Positions 9,728 through 18,491 of a stretch of 40,697 bases of DNA are shown piece by piece. This DNA is from Acinetobacter lwoffii (lineage in GTDB: Bacteria; Pseudomonadota; Gammaproteobacteria; Pseudomonadales; Moraxellaceae). The stretch lies in NCBI GenBank assembly GCA_013530545.1, contig SPVA01000006.1, positions 1 to 40,697 on the forward strand, given 5' to 3'. A program made the translations under genes and the position numbers. The notes under the pieces were generated by a model. The model searched no databases and was not told the DNA's origin. It saw only the letters and a program-made list of their open reading frames with translations. The number at the start of each line of letters is the position of its first letter. Within the stretch, counting starts at the first letter, position 1.

Positions 9728-9753
9728 ACAACCTTTAATTTCTGAACGGTTGT
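9728..9753 (-). promoter_or_regulatory. Inverted repeat overlapping desaturase ribosome site
   Basis: ACAACC (9728-9733) and GGTTGT (9748-9753) are perfect complements 14 bp apart, within 30 bp of the desaturase start. In RNA this could hide the AAAGG ribosome site; in DNA it could be an operator half-site pair. Six-base arms are short, so chance is possible. The rest of the 9754-10084 gap is very AT-rich and shows no gene. Confidence 0.3.
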
Positions 9754-10084
9754 ACATTAAAGGAAATTCTAAAAAAGAGAAGTTATCTTTCTACTTTTAA
9801 AGTGAGTATGTCTAAGTTTTGGACAGTTTGGAAAAGTTCTTAAAATTGGCGAAAATTAAGAAAAGTTAAAGATGGTCTTTCTCATGAAACGAAAATTTAA
9901 AAGTAATTGATTTAATTGCAAATTCATCAATAAAATAAAAATATAATTTTTGATAATTTAAAACTTTATTTTAATAATCAATATATTAGGATTTATAAAA
10001 TTTCGCTTTTTTGTAAATTCAAGCTATACATTTTTTAGAAAAAAATACTGATTCAGAAATTTTTCTCAGTTTGTCATAAAAAAT

Positions 10085-10114
10085 AAAAAGAGAAGCGCTC
10101 TAGCTTCTCTTTTT
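10085..10114. terminator. Bidirectional terminator downstream of the SDR operon
   Basis: AAAAAGAGAAGC and GCTTCTCTTTTT form a perfect long stem around a 6-base loop. It ends the minus-strand operon 18 nt after the SDR stop codon and, being symmetric, would also stop plus-strand transcription. Confidence 0.85.
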
Positions 10115-10132
10115 ATAGATCTAAGAGCGCTT

Positions 10133-10876
10133 TTAACCTAACTTGTTCACCAGTTTAAGTGGTAATACTTTCATGGCTAGACCGAGTGGCAACCAAGGCC
10201 ATTTCGGCACATAAGCCTTAACTGGCGCTTTTTCAATTTCTGCTGCCAATAAACGCGAGCCAGTTTTTTCATCTACTTCAAAAGGTAGCTTTTTTGCCCC
10301 TTCATTAATTTCAGTACGAATATATCCTGGGAAAATGGTGGTCACTTTTATTGGCGTATCGATCAGTTCAGCTCGAATGCCTTCCGCTAAATGAGCCACG
10401 CCGGCCTTACTTGCACCATAAGCCGTTAAATGTTTTGGCATACCGCGCATTGCGCTCATGGATGAGATCATGACCAAATGGCCAGAGTTCTGTGCACGGA
10501 AGATTTCAACTGCAGCTTCACATTGTGCCAATGCCGAAATAAAGTTGGTTTCCACCGTGGCTTTGTTAATGGCAAAATTACCTTTACCAATCCGGCGGCC
10601 CTCACCGACACCAGCATTCACAATAACTCGGTCAATGGTGCCAAAGTCTTCTTTAAAAGCACGAAACACTTCAAATACTTGATCGTAATCGGTGACATCT
10701 AGTGTTTTGGCAATGACTTTGATGCCATATTGGCTTTCCAGTTCCTGCTTTAAGGTTTCCAGACGCTCCAAACGACGTGCACAAATCGCCAGGTTATAGC
10801 CTTTTTTCGCAAATTCTCGTGCCATACCGGCGCCAATCCCTGAACTTGCACCGGTAATTAAAATTGTTTTAGCCAT
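10133..10876 (-). CDS. Short-chain dehydrogenase/reductase (SDR)
   Basis: A 247-residue NAD(P)-dependent oxidoreductase of the classical SDR type. It has TGASSGIG (8-15), the NAG motif (Asn87), catalytic Ser at 138-139 and Tyr153-x3-Lys157. Arg34-Arg35 after the second strand (ICARR) suggests NADP(H) preference. The C-terminus has a hydrophobic tail (WPWLPLGLAMKVLPL). It is the last gene of the operon with the phosphatase, phosphotransferase and acyl-CoA dehydrogenase, which suggests an acyl or hydroxyacyl substrate. The exact reaction is unknown. Confidence 0.9.
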   Translation of the reverse strand: MAKTILITGASSGIGAGMAREFAKKGYNLAICARRLERLETLKQELESQYGIKVIAKTLDVTDYDQVFEVFRAFKEDFGTIDRVIVNAGVGEGRRIGKGNFAINKATVETNFISALAQCEAAVEIFRAQNSGHLVMISSMSAMRGMPKHLTAYGASKAGVAHLAEGIRAELIDTPIKVTTIFPGYIRTEINEGAKKLPFEVDEKTGSRLLAAEIEKAPVKAYVPKWPWLPLGLAMKVLPLKLVNKLG

Positions 10877-10928
10877 GTTTTTACCTTATTCCTTTATTTT
10901 TCTAGCGTATTACGTTTTCAATTTCATT

Positions 10929-11627
10929 TTAAATCCAGGTCAATAAGTCTGGACGCTGTGCTTTAATAAAATGATGTTCATTTAAACTGAGTAGTTGCGG
11001 TTCATTACCCACCAGACGTAGTGTCGTGATACTGGTATTGGTAATTGCCCAGTTCAGGGCAAAGGTTTTCTCCGGACTAAGGCCCAAAATTTTACCCACT
11101 GCAACAGAAATCACCCCACCTGAGGTATAAACTACTGCATAGCGCGGACGGCTTTTGGACAACTGGTCACACAGATTTTCTAAGCCGCTTTCCACACGTG
11201 CTTTGAAACTTGGCCATGATTCATCATATTCATGGTGATAATCATCGCCAGTCCAGCGTGCAATGGCACCGCTAAAAATCTTGCTCAGATAATCCCGTGG
11301 ATTTTCATGTTCTGATACATCCTGTTTCAGCAATTCAGGCTGATTAAAGCGCGGCTCATAACGGGCGAATACCTGCTGATGATTAAATTCATTCCAGGCA
11401 CTATCGGTCAGAATCTCGCTTTCCGGAAAACATTCATCCAGAGATAATTGCGCCGTCTGTTGATGACGCTGCATGGAGCCAGCCACCACATAAGGCGCTT
11501 CTTTCAGGATTTCGTCAAAATAGCGGCCCAAAAGTTTTGACTGTAACTCGCCGTTGGGCGAAAGCTGGTCGTAACTTTCTGCGCCAAAAGAAGCCTGGCC
11601 ATGCCGGATCAAGTAAATGGTAGTCAT
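10929..11627 (-). CDS. Histidine phosphatase family protein
   Basis: A 232-residue protein of the phosphoglycerate mutase-like superfamily. The catalytic RHG is at 8-10 and a second Arg is in QRHQQTA (Arg54). The second catalytic His, normally in a SHGG motif, is absent: the matching site reads TSGG (168-171) with Ser169 where His is expected. This may mean altered chemistry, although the rest of the pocket is kept. The start ATG overlaps the end of the phosphotransferase gene by 4 bp, so the two are translationally coupled. Its role next to a kinase and an acyl-CoA dehydrogenase may be to handle a phosphorylated acyl intermediate; this is inference. Confidence 0.85.
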   Translation of the reverse strand: MTTIYLIRHGQASFGAESYDQLSPNGELQSKLLGRYFDEILKEAPYVVAGSMQRHQQTAQLSLDECFPESEILTDSAWNEFNHQQVFARYEPRFNQPELLKQDVSEHENPRDYLSKIFSGAIARWTGDDYHHEYDESWPSFKARVESGLENLCDQLSKSRPRYAVVYTSGGVISVAVGKILGLSPEKTFALNWAITNTSITTLRLVGNEPQLLSLNEHHFIKAQRPDLLTWI

Positions 11628-12745
11628 TTTGGCATTATCTCTTTAAATTTAAGCATATACTTTTGTGCAATCTCATTGGCTTCCAGTTTTTGCTTGCCAA
11701 TCAGTTTTAAGGCACGAATATGCAAGGCATGAATCACCACCCAGAAATCTTTGAACGCTGGATTATTGGTCTGTTTATGGTAATAACGATAATAAATCTG
11801 CTGGGCAATCACCGCGAGACGGAAAATCCCAAATACTTCATAAAACGCCCAGTTTTCCGGTTGCAGGCCGGTTTTTCCCAAGTAGTAATCCACCACTTGT
11901 TTACGGGTGAACATACCTTTTAGATTGGTCGGCTGGCGACGTGTGGCTTTAAAGATGGCATTGTCGGTATCTTCCACCCAATAGGCCAAGGCAGAACCTA
12001 GGTCCATCAGTGGATCACCGAGAGTTGCCATTTCCCAGTCCAATACGCCAATCACTTCTGTCGGATTTTCTGGATTCAAGATAACATTATCAAAACGCCA
12101 GTCATTATGAATAACACAGGTTTTCGAATCGGAAGGAATATTATCTTTAAGCCAGTTGCGCACATATTTAAAGGATGGAACATTCAGCGTTTTGGCCTTT
12201 TCATAACGGGCATCCCAGCCTTCTACTTGGCGGCGACAATAGCCTTCACCCTTACCGAGATTTTCAAGCTCAGTCCCTTGATAAGGCACCTGATGCAATT
12301 CGATAAGCTTATCAATCACATTGATACATAAAGTCCGGATATCGGATTCAGTGAGTTGCAACTCAGGTGGCATTTTGGCGCGAGGAATAATTCCTTCCAG
12401 GCGTTTCATCACATAGAAATCACAGCCAATCACTGATTCATCCTGACAAAGCGCAACCATTTCTGGCACCACCGGATAGTATTCAGCCAAGGCTTTCTGT
12501 ACATGATATTCACGTGCCATGTCATGTGCAGATTTGGCTTTGGTACCTTGTGGCGGACGACGTAAAATTAAATCGGCATCGGTATACTGTAAACGGTAGG
12601 TCCAGTTTGAAGCGCCGCCTGAATATTGGGTCACTTCAACAGGGCTTTCAACATTGTTACCATTTTGGATTAACCATTCGGTGATGGCCTGTATATCCAG
12701 TTCTTCACCTGCACGAACTGCTCCACCTACATCAATAACCGCCAT
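11624..12745 (-). CDS. Phosphotransferase (APH/ACAD10-11 kinase-domain type)
   Basis: A 373-residue protein-kinase-fold phosphotransferase. It shows the Brenner motif HNDWRFDN (His213 to Asn220), the magnesium-binding GVLDWEMATLGDP (Asp236) and a nucleotide loop YSGGASNWTYRL. This is the bacterial stand-alone form of the kinase domain fused to acyl-CoA dehydrogenase in eukaryotic ACAD10/11 and related to LvaA of levulinate catabolism. Members phosphorylate the hydroxyl of a hydroxyacyl-CoA. The adjacent acyl-CoA dehydrogenase of the same subgroup supports that role. It is not expected to be an antibiotic-resistance enzyme. It overlaps the next gene by 4 bp. Confidence 0.88.
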   Translation of the reverse strand: MAVIDVGGAVRAGEELDIQAITEWLIQNGNNVESPVEVTQYSGGASNWTYRLQYTDADLILRRPPQGTKAKSAHDMAREYHVQKALAEYYPVVPEMVALCQDESVIGCDFYVMKRLEGIIPRAKMPPELQLTESDIRTLCINVIDKLIELHQVPYQGTELENLGKGEGYCRRQVEGWDARYEKAKTLNVPSFKYVRNWLKDNIPSDSKTCVIHNDWRFDNVILNPENPTEVIGVLDWEMATLGDPLMDLGSALAYWVEDTDNAIFKATRRQPTNLKGMFTRKQVVDYYLGKTGLQPENWAFYEVFGIFRLAVIAQQIYYRYYHKQTNNPAFKDFWVVIHALHIRALKLIGKQKLEANEIAQKYMLKFKEIMPK

Positions 12746-12797
12746 AATGTTTCCTTAAAGTCTTTTAATACGTTGCAATCTTCTAGTTAAAGCCGGC

Positions 12798-14039
12798 TTA
12801 TTTTTTGCGACGAGTACTGTAGCCACGTTTTGCCAATTCCAGTTTGGCAATCATGCCCTTATGTACTTCATCCGGACCATCAGCCAGACGCAAGGCACGT
12901 GCCTGGGCAAAAAATCCGGTTAATGGCGTATCTCGAGAAACACCGGCACCGCCGTGGATCTGAATCGCCATATCGACGACTTTTTCCAGCACACTTGGCG
13001 CAACGACTTTAATTGCAGAAATTTCAGTCAGTGCCGCCATATTCCCTAAAGTATCCATTTTATAGGCGGCATACAAGGTCAAAAGACGTGCCTGATCAAT
13101 CGCAACTCGTGCTTCCGCGACACGTTCCAAGTTACCGCCGAGTTTTAAAATCTCTTTGCCAAATGCAGTACGACTCATGCCACGGTCAATCATCAACTCT
13201 AATGATTTTTCCGCAGCCCCGATACAGCGCATGCAATGATGAATACGACCCGGGCCTAAACGACCTTGGGCAATTTCAAAGCCCTGACCGGCACCGCCAA
13301 TAAAATTCGAAACAGGGACACGGACATTTTCAAAGCTGACTTCGCCGTGGCCATGCGGCGCATCATAGTCACCAAATACAGGCAGCATACGTTCAATTTT
13401 TACCCCTGCGGTATCTACCGGAACTAGAACCATAGAATGCTGATGATGACGGTCTTTTGTTTCATCTGGAGTATGTGCCATAAAAATAATGATTTTAGCA
13501 TTTGGATCGCCCAGACCTGACGACCACCATTTACGGCCATTCAAAACAATCTCATCACCTTCCACCATCGCCGTTGCCTGCATATTGGTGGCATCGCTGG
13601 ATGCGACTGCAGGTTCAGTCATACAAAAGACCGAACGGATTTTTCCTTCTAAAAGTGGCATTAACCATTGCTGTTTCTGTTCTTCAGAACCATAACGCCA
13701 CAATACTTCCATATTGCCGCTGTCTGGCGCATTACAGTTAAATACGACTGGTGCAATCAGGCTACGACCGGAAAGTTCTGCGATATGCGCATATTCCTGA
13801 ACCGATAAACCCTGGCCAAGCTCAGGACAAGGCAAAAACATATTCCAAAGGCCAGCTGCCTTGGCTTTGGCTTTTAAGTTTTCCAGTTCTGCTGGCCATT
13901 GCCATTTGGTCCAGTCACCGCCTTGATTCAACTCATGAACCTGCTGCCAGAAATCAGCTTCAACTGGTTCAATTTCATCAGCAATAAATTTTTTGGTTCT
14001 ATTTAAATAATCCTGTGCACGTGCTGACAGTTCAAACAT
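12798..14039 (-). CDS. Acyl-CoA dehydrogenase, ACAD10/11 subgroup
   Basis: A 413-residue FAD-dependent acyl-CoA dehydrogenase. It has the FAD/substrate motifs CMTEPAVASSDATNMQ and RKWWSSGLGDPNAKI, the dimer segment RTAFGKEILKLGGNLERVAEARVAIDQAR, and the C-terminal QIHGGAGVSRDTPL followed by ALRLADGPDEVH. The last signature is diagnostic of the ACAD10/11 (LvaC-like) subgroup. Such enzymes work with a neighbouring kinase to remove a phosphorylated hydroxyl from hydroxyacyl-CoAs and feed beta-oxidation. It is first in the operon and divergent from a LysR gene, the likely regulator. An AGGGATGAATC lies before the ATG. Confidence 0.93.
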   Translation of the reverse strand: MFELSARAQDYLNRTKKFIADEIEPVEADFWQQVHELNQGGDWTKWQWPAELENLKAKAKAAGLWNMFLPCPELGQGLSVQEYAHIAELSGRSLIAPVVFNCNAPDSGNMEVLWRYGSEEQKQQWLMPLLEGKIRSVFCMTEPAVASSDATNMQATAMVEGDEIVLNGRKWWSSGLGDPNAKIIIFMAHTPDETKDRHHQHSMVLVPVDTAGVKIERMLPVFGDYDAPHGHGEVSFENVRVPVSNFIGGAGQGFEIAQGRLGPGRIHHCMRCIGAAEKSLELMIDRGMSRTAFGKEILKLGGNLERVAEARVAIDQARLLTLYAAYKMDTLGNMAALTEISAIKVVAPSVLEKVVDMAIQIHGGAGVSRDTPLTGFFAQARALRLADGPDEVHKGMIAKLELAKRGYSTRRKK

Positions 14040-14160
14040 TGATTCATCCCTCTAAATATTCTAATTCATACGCTTTACAACACCTTAACCCAAAACCTAT
14101 TATGAATAAAATGATTTTATCCCATACATTATTATGCATAGTATTCATTCTAAAACAGTC

Positions 14161-15051
14161 ATGGACCTACGAAATTTTCGTCGTATCGACATTAACCTTT
14201 ATCCGCTTTTTATGGCAATTTATGAGCAGAACAGTATTTCCAAAGCTGCACAAATTTTATCAATTAGCCAGTCTGCTGCCAGTCATGCCTTGCAACGCTT
14301 AAGACAGCATTTACAGGATGATTTATTTGTACGTACTGGTAGCAAAATGCAGCCTACGCCGTTTGCGGAACAGATCTATCCTGAGCTGAAGAATGCACTT
14401 TTTTCGATTCAAAATATTTCAATACAGCATCAGCAGTTCAGACCAGAAATGATTCAGAGTTTGAAAATTGCCGTTCATGATGAAATTGAGCCAATGATCT
14501 TTCCCAGACTCGTTCAGCACTTTCAGCAACTCAATCTGGAAATTCAACTTAGCAGCATGAAGCTGGACCGTAAAAATATAGCAGCAGACCTCGCCTCTCA
14601 ACAGATTGATTTTGTCATAGATCTGGAACAAAACATTGCTGACAAAATCCAGTTTGAACGCCTGGTGCAAGATGAATTTGTAGTGTGTACACAATTAACA
14701 GAAATGAATGAGCAGATTTATCTTGCCTCGCCTCATATTGGCGTGTCATCACGCCGTACTGGTGTTTTGGTTGAAGATATTTATTTAAGTCGGAAACAAT
14801 ATTCACGACAGATTTTTTTACGCTGTCAGCATTACTCAACTGCTCTGCAAATTCTGGAGCAGCAAAAGACAGCCATGCTGACTATTCCTAAAAATGTATT
14901 GACGCATTTACAATTGGCTACCAGTCTAAATATTTTTGAAGTCCCTGTGGAACTGCCGAAAATTAATATGGGGATGTATTGGCATAAGGATTTGCAAGAG
15001 AATAAAAGACATCAATTTTTGAGAAGTGAAATTTATAAAATTTTTGCTTAG
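14161..15051 (+). CDS. LysR-family transcriptional regulator
   Basis: A 296-residue LysR protein if started at the ATG at 14161 (MDLRNFRRIDINLYPLF). The N-terminal winged helix-turn-helix is clear (ISKAAQILSISQSAASHALQ), then LFVRTGSKMQPTPFAE and a substrate-binding domain. An in-frame ATG at 14134 would add nine residues; neither has a strong ribosome site, and the usual LysR N-terminus favours the later one. The gene is divergent from the ACAD10/11-type operon with about 120 bp shared, so it probably regulates that operon. The stop codon overlaps the first copy of a repeated 12-mer. Confidence 0.88.
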   Translation: MDLRNFRRIDINLYPLFMAIYEQNSISKAAQILSISQSAASHALQRLRQHLQDDLFVRTGSKMQPTPFAEQIYPELKNALFSIQNISIQHQQFRPEMIQSLKIAVHDEIEPMIFPRLVQHFQQLNLEIQLSSMKLDRKNIAADLASQQIDFVIDLEQNIADKIQFERLVQDEFVVCTQLTEMNEQIYLASPHIGVSSRRTGVLVEDIYLSRKQYSRQIFLRCQHYSTALQILEQQKTAMLTIPKNVLTHLQLATSLNIFEVPVELPKINMGMYWHKDLQENKRHQFLRSEIYKIFA

Positions 15052-15151
15052 GCTATTTATAAAGGAATGCAAGTTTACTTAGGCTATTTTTATATAAGTT
15101 TAGATGGTTGCATCTTCATCTTTTCAGTAGAAAAATATACTTAGGCTATTT
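15047..15151 (+). repeat. Three copies of the 12-mer CTTAGGCTATTT
   Basis: CTTAGGCTATTT occurs at 15047-15058, 15078-15089 and 15140-15151, all in the same orientation, between the LysR stop codon and the nuclease gene. Further copies are at 22313-22324 and 32955-32966. The spacings here are 31 and 62 bp, about three and six helical turns. A chance explanation is poor, since a 12-mer is expected far less than once in this window. Confidence 0.7.
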
Positions 15152-15219
15152 TAGCTGGTACAAAACTAAACACTGAGTGATTAGCTTTTAAGCCGTAGAT
15201 CTACTGGCTTTGCTCTAAA

Positions 15220-15831
15220 ATGGCTCGACTTTTAGCTGTGATTTTACAGCTGGTTTTGCTGATTTGGATCTTGCCTTTGTTAAATCTCTCCATCACCTGG
15301 CAAATTGTGCTGGGCCTCGTACTGCTGTGTTTTTCTTATTATCTGCTGCATAAAATTACAGTTTATTTAAAAGATGTTTTCCGCCCCTTTAAGAAAGGCA
15401 AAAAATACTGGTGCCGTGTAAAAGCCGTAAGTGATGGTGATACCCTCACCTGCTACCGTTTTAATATTCGTCGCTCTGAGACCAAATTGCGCTTTGCTTT
15501 TGTCGATGCCCCTGAATCATCACAAGCCTATGGCAAGGAATCGCAACGTCTGGTCAAAAGCATGGTGAATAATAAAATGGTTCGGGTCAAGATAACCGAC
15601 ATTGACCGTTATGGTCGCTGTGTGGGTGTCGTCTATCGCTATCGCAAAAATATCAATGAAGAGATTGTCAAACGTGGTGCAGCGTGGGTCTATGAAGAAT
15701 ATATCAAGGACAAAACCCATTTACGCTATATGATGGAACTGCAAAATAAAGCCAAGAAACAGAAAAAAGGCCTTTGGAAAAGTAGCCGTCCTGTACGTCC
15801 AAGTGTTTATCGTAAACAGGTAAAATCGTAA
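15220..15831 (+). CDS. Thermonuclease (SNase) family protein with N-terminal membrane segments
   Basis: A 203-residue protein. Residues 1-50 form two hydrophobic helices (ILQLVLLIWILPLL and IVLGLVLLCFSYYLL), then an SNase OB-fold domain from about 65 to 185. The SNase active-site pattern is visible: VSDGDTLTC, LRFAFVDAPES with the first Arg, YGKES with the Glu and DRYGRCVG with the second Arg. It is probably a calcium-dependent nuclease held at the membrane with the catalytic domain outside or facing the periplasm. The C-terminus is basic. The three-copy repeat lies in its upstream region. Confidence 0.85.
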   Translation: MARLLAVILQLVLLIWILPLLNLSITWQIVLGLVLLCFSYYLLHKITVYLKDVFRPFKKGKKYWCRVKAVSDGDTLTCYRFNIRRSETKLRFAFVDAPESSQAYGKESQRLVKSMVNNKMVRVKITDIDRYGRCVGVVYRYRKNINEEIVKRGAAWVYEEYIKDKTHLRYMMELQNKAKKQKKGLWKSSRPVRPSVYRKQVKS

Positions 15832-15864
15832 ATTTGGTTTTATCAAAGATAAATGGCAAATAAT

Positions 15865-15897
15865 AAAAAGTGATCAGTACATTCAGATCACTTTTTT
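15865..15897. terminator. Bidirectional terminator between nuclease and cyd operon
   Basis: AAAAAGTGATC and GATCACTTTTTT pair around a 10-base loop. The site lies between convergent genes and has A and T runs on both sides, so it can end both transcripts. Confidence 0.85.
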
Positions 15898-15918
15898 CAT
15901 TTTTTTAGTTTTACTAAT

Positions 15919-16026
15919 TTAATAAGCCAAATGCACCAGAAAGCGGAATGCGCCAGCAATCAGGGCCAGCGTTAAAAATCCTGCCAGCCATAATCCTACA
16001 AACCATAATGCCTGTTTGCCTTTCAT
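15919..16026 (-). CDS. DUF2474-type small subunit of the cyanide-insensitive oxidase
   Basis: A 35-residue single-helix protein (start MKGKQALWFVGLWLAG, end FRFLVHLAY). It begins 9 nt after the cydB stop with a strong GGAG 6 nt before the ATG. Size, single membrane span and position match the DUF2474 (CydX-like) peptides that accompany CioAB-type bd oxidases and stabilise the complex. It is too short for standard gene calling, and the context makes the call reliable. Confidence 0.82.
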   Translation of the reverse strand: MKGKQALWFVGLWLAGFLTLALIAGAFRFLVHLAY

Positions 16027-16035
16027 GACCACTCC

Positions 16036-17040
16036 TTAATGATAGCCATCATCGCCGACCCTGACCTTATGCCGGAATACCCAATAGGACATACCCGTAT
16101 AAATCACAATAATAGGAATCAGAATCAAGGCACCAATCAAGGCAAATAGCTGGCTATTTTCATGCGCTGCTGCCTGCCAGATAGTCACGCTCGGCGGGAT
16201 AATATATGGCCATAGACTAATCAAGAATCCGGTATAAGCAAGGAAAACCAGAACAAGCATATAGGTAAATGGGCCTAATTCACTACGTCTTTTACAGGCA
16301 CGTAAGGCCAGCCAGGTAAATAGCAGAACCAGAACTGGAACTGGCATAAAATAGGTAAATTGTGGCTGACTAAACCAGCGTTCAGCAATCTGAGGATGAG
16401 TCAACGGCGTATAAATACTGACAGCACCCAATATGATCAGCAAGGCAATAATCAGCTTAGGCATCAGTTTAAACATTCGATCTTGTAAGTCATCTCCGGT
16501 TTTATAGATGAGCCAGCCACAGCCTAATGCCGCATACAGCACCACCACACTGATTCCGGTGAAAATACTGAATGGAGTGAGCCAGTCCAGACCACCCCCA
16601 ACATAGACACCATTTCGGGTTTCAATGCCCTGAATATAGGCGCCTAAAATCATGCCTTGCAGGAAACTGGTGATCGCAGAACCACCGATAAAGGCTTTAT
16701 CCCACCAATGCTTACTGCGGTTTGCCTTGAAGCGGAACTCAAAAGCCACGCCGCGGAAAATCAAGGCAATCACCATCAGAATAATTGGCATATACAGCGC
16801 CGAGAGTACGGTCGAGTAAGCGAGTGGAAAAGCTGCAAATAACCCTGCACCGCCCAAAACCATCCAGGTTTCATTGCCATCCCAGACCGGAGCCACGGTA
16901 TTCATCATGACATCACGTTCATCCTGATGCGGAAAGAAAGGAAACAAGATGCCGATGCCCAGATCGAAACCATCGAGAATGGTATAAATCAATACACCCA
17001 AACCAATAATCACAATCCAGATTAATGATAAATCAATCAT
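16036..17040 (-). CDS. cydB: Cytochrome bd-type ubiquinol oxidase subunit II
   Basis: A 334-residue membrane protein of the CydB/CioB family. The N-terminal signature LIYTILDGFDLGIG and VWDGNETWMVLGG are diagnostic. About eight or nine hydrophobic helices follow. It pairs with CydA in the inner membrane to oxidise ubiquinol and reduce oxygen. The start codon overlaps the cydA stop by 4 bp. The small DUF2474 gene follows after 9 nt. Confidence 0.95.
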   Translation of the reverse strand: MIDLSLIWIVIIGLGVLIYTILDGFDLGIGILFPFFPHQDERDVMMNTVAPVWDGNETWMVLGGAGLFAAFPLAYSTVLSALYMPIILMVIALIFRGVAFEFRFKANRSKHWWDKAFIGGSAITSFLQGMILGAYIQGIETRNGVYVGGGLDWLTPFSIFTGISVVVLYAALGCGWLIYKTGDDLQDRMFKLMPKLIIALLIILGAVSIYTPLTHPQIAERWFSQPQFTYFMPVPVLVLLFTWLALRACKRRSELGPFTYMLVLVFLAYTGFLISLWPYIIPPSVTIWQAAAHENSQLFALIGALILIPIIVIYTGMSYWVFRHKVRVGDDGYH

Positions 17041-18491
17041 TTTTTATCCTCCTGATCCGGTTGTTCAGGAACTTCTTCGATACGTTCGCGAATACTACTT
17101 AATGGCCGGCGTGAAGCCTGCACTACATCGCTATCTGATTCATGATCTGGTCGGGTATGAATAAACTCTGGACCTTTGTGCATCAGACGCAACATGTAGT
17201 AAATCCCGATACCAAATACCACACAGTAGACGACTACAAAAATAATCAGAGTCAGCCCCACCTGTTCAGCGGAAACCGGAGACAATGCATCCTTGGTACG
17301 CATGATGCCGTAGACTACCCAAGGCTGACGGCCGACTTCTGTGGTAAACCATCCCGCCAGCATGGCAATAAATCCGGAAGGTCCCATAATCAAGGCAAAT
17401 CGATGCAATGCACGGGATTCATAAAAGCGACCACGGGTACGTGCCCACGCTCCCCATAACGCCAGTAACAGCATCAATACGCCGAGTCCGACCATAATCC
17501 GGAAGCTCCAGAACACCACCAGCGAATTCGGCCGGTCTTCAGGCGCAAAGTCTTTAAGTCCTGTAACCTTTCCATCCATCGAGTGGGTTAAAATCAGGCT
17601 ACCCAAGTTGGGAATTGCGACTGCATATTTGGTTTCTTCGGCTTCCATATCTGGAATACCAAAGAGATATAAGGGCATGCCTTCATCATGATTGGTTTCC
17701 CAGTGCCCTTCCATGGCTGCAAGTTTGGCGGGCTGATGTTCAAGGGTATTAATACCGTGCATATCACCGACGATGACCTGTAAGGGCGCGAGTACCAGAA
17801 GCAGCCACATCGCCATGGAAAATGAAGTCTTGACCAGTGGATCACGACGGCCTTTGATCAGATGCCATGCGGCTGTAGCAGCGACCAGTAATGCGGAAAC
17901 CAGAAAGGCAGCCATAGCCATATGGGCCAGACGATAAGGGAAAGATGGGTTAAACACGATAGCAACCCAGTCTTGTGGAACAATCAGGCCATTTTCAATC
18001 GCAAAGCCTTGTGGGGTCTGCATCCAGCTATTGGACGATAGAATCCAGAACATGGAAATACAGGTTCCTATTGCAACCATCAAGGTCGAGAAAAAGTGCG
18101 CCTTTGGTCCCACTCGCCCCCAACCAAATAACATGATGCCCAGAAAGCCCGCTTCCAGAAAGAAAGCGGTGAGTACTTCATAGGCCAATAAAGGTCCAGT
18201 CACACTGCCTGCTATCCGGGAAAACTCACTCCAGTTGGTTCCAAACTGGTAGCTCATGACCACACCAGAGACGACGCCCATCCCGAACGCCACAGCGAAA
18301 ATTTTTACCCAAAATTTGAACAGATCTTGAAAAATCGGGTTTTGGGTTTTGAGCCAGCGCCATTCCAGAATGGCCAGAAAGCTAGCCAAGCCAATAGAAA
18401 TTGCCGGAAAAATGATATGAAAAGATACAGTAAAGGCGAACTGTATTCGTGCTAACTCTAATGCAGTTAAACCCAGAGTCATAAGCTTCAC
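17037..18491 (-). CDS. cydA: Cytochrome bd-type ubiquinol oxidase subunit I (cyanide-insensitive type)
   Basis: A 484-residue subunit carrying haems b558, b595 and d. Visible features are the haem-ligand His25 in FTVSFHIIFPAIS, the GVVSGVVMSYQFGTNW segment, EVLTAFFLEAGFLGIMLFGW with the conserved Glu, and GRQPWVVYGIMRT. The length is nearer CioA of pseudomonads than the longer E. coli CydA, and the quinol loop is short. Together with the DUF2474 peptide this suggests the cyanide-insensitive branch, useful at low oxygen or under respiratory inhibition. It is first in the operon. Confidence 0.93.
   Translation of the reverse strand: MKLMTLGLTALELARIQFAFTVSFHIIFPAISIGLASFLAILEWRWLKTQNPIFQDLFKFWVKIFAVAFGMGVVSGVVMSYQFGTNWSEFSRIAGSVTGPLLAYEVLTAFFLEAGFLGIMLFGWGRVGPKAHFFSTLMVAIGTCISMFWILSSNSWMQTPQGFAIENGLIVPQDWVAIVFNPSFPYRLAHMAMAAFLVSALLVAATAAWHLIKGRRDPLVKTSFSMAMWLLLVLAPLQVIVGDMHGINTLEHQPAKLAAMEGHWETNHDEGMPLYLFGIPDMEAEETKYAVAIPNLGSLILTHSMDGKVTGLKDFAPEDRPNSLVVFWSFRIMVGLGVLMLLLALWGAWARTRGRFYESRALHRFALIMGPSGFIAMLAGWFTTEVGRQPWVVYGIMRTKDALSPVSAEQVGLTLIIFVVVYCVVFGIGIYYMLRLMHKGPEFIHTRPDHESDSDVVQASRRPLSSIRERIEEVPEQPDQEDKK

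Noticed and set aside
11624..12745. Aminoglycoside phosphotransferase (antibiotic resistance)
   Set aside because: The fold is shared, but the sequence and its operon with an ACAD10/11-type dehydrogenase point to an acyl-CoA kinase role.
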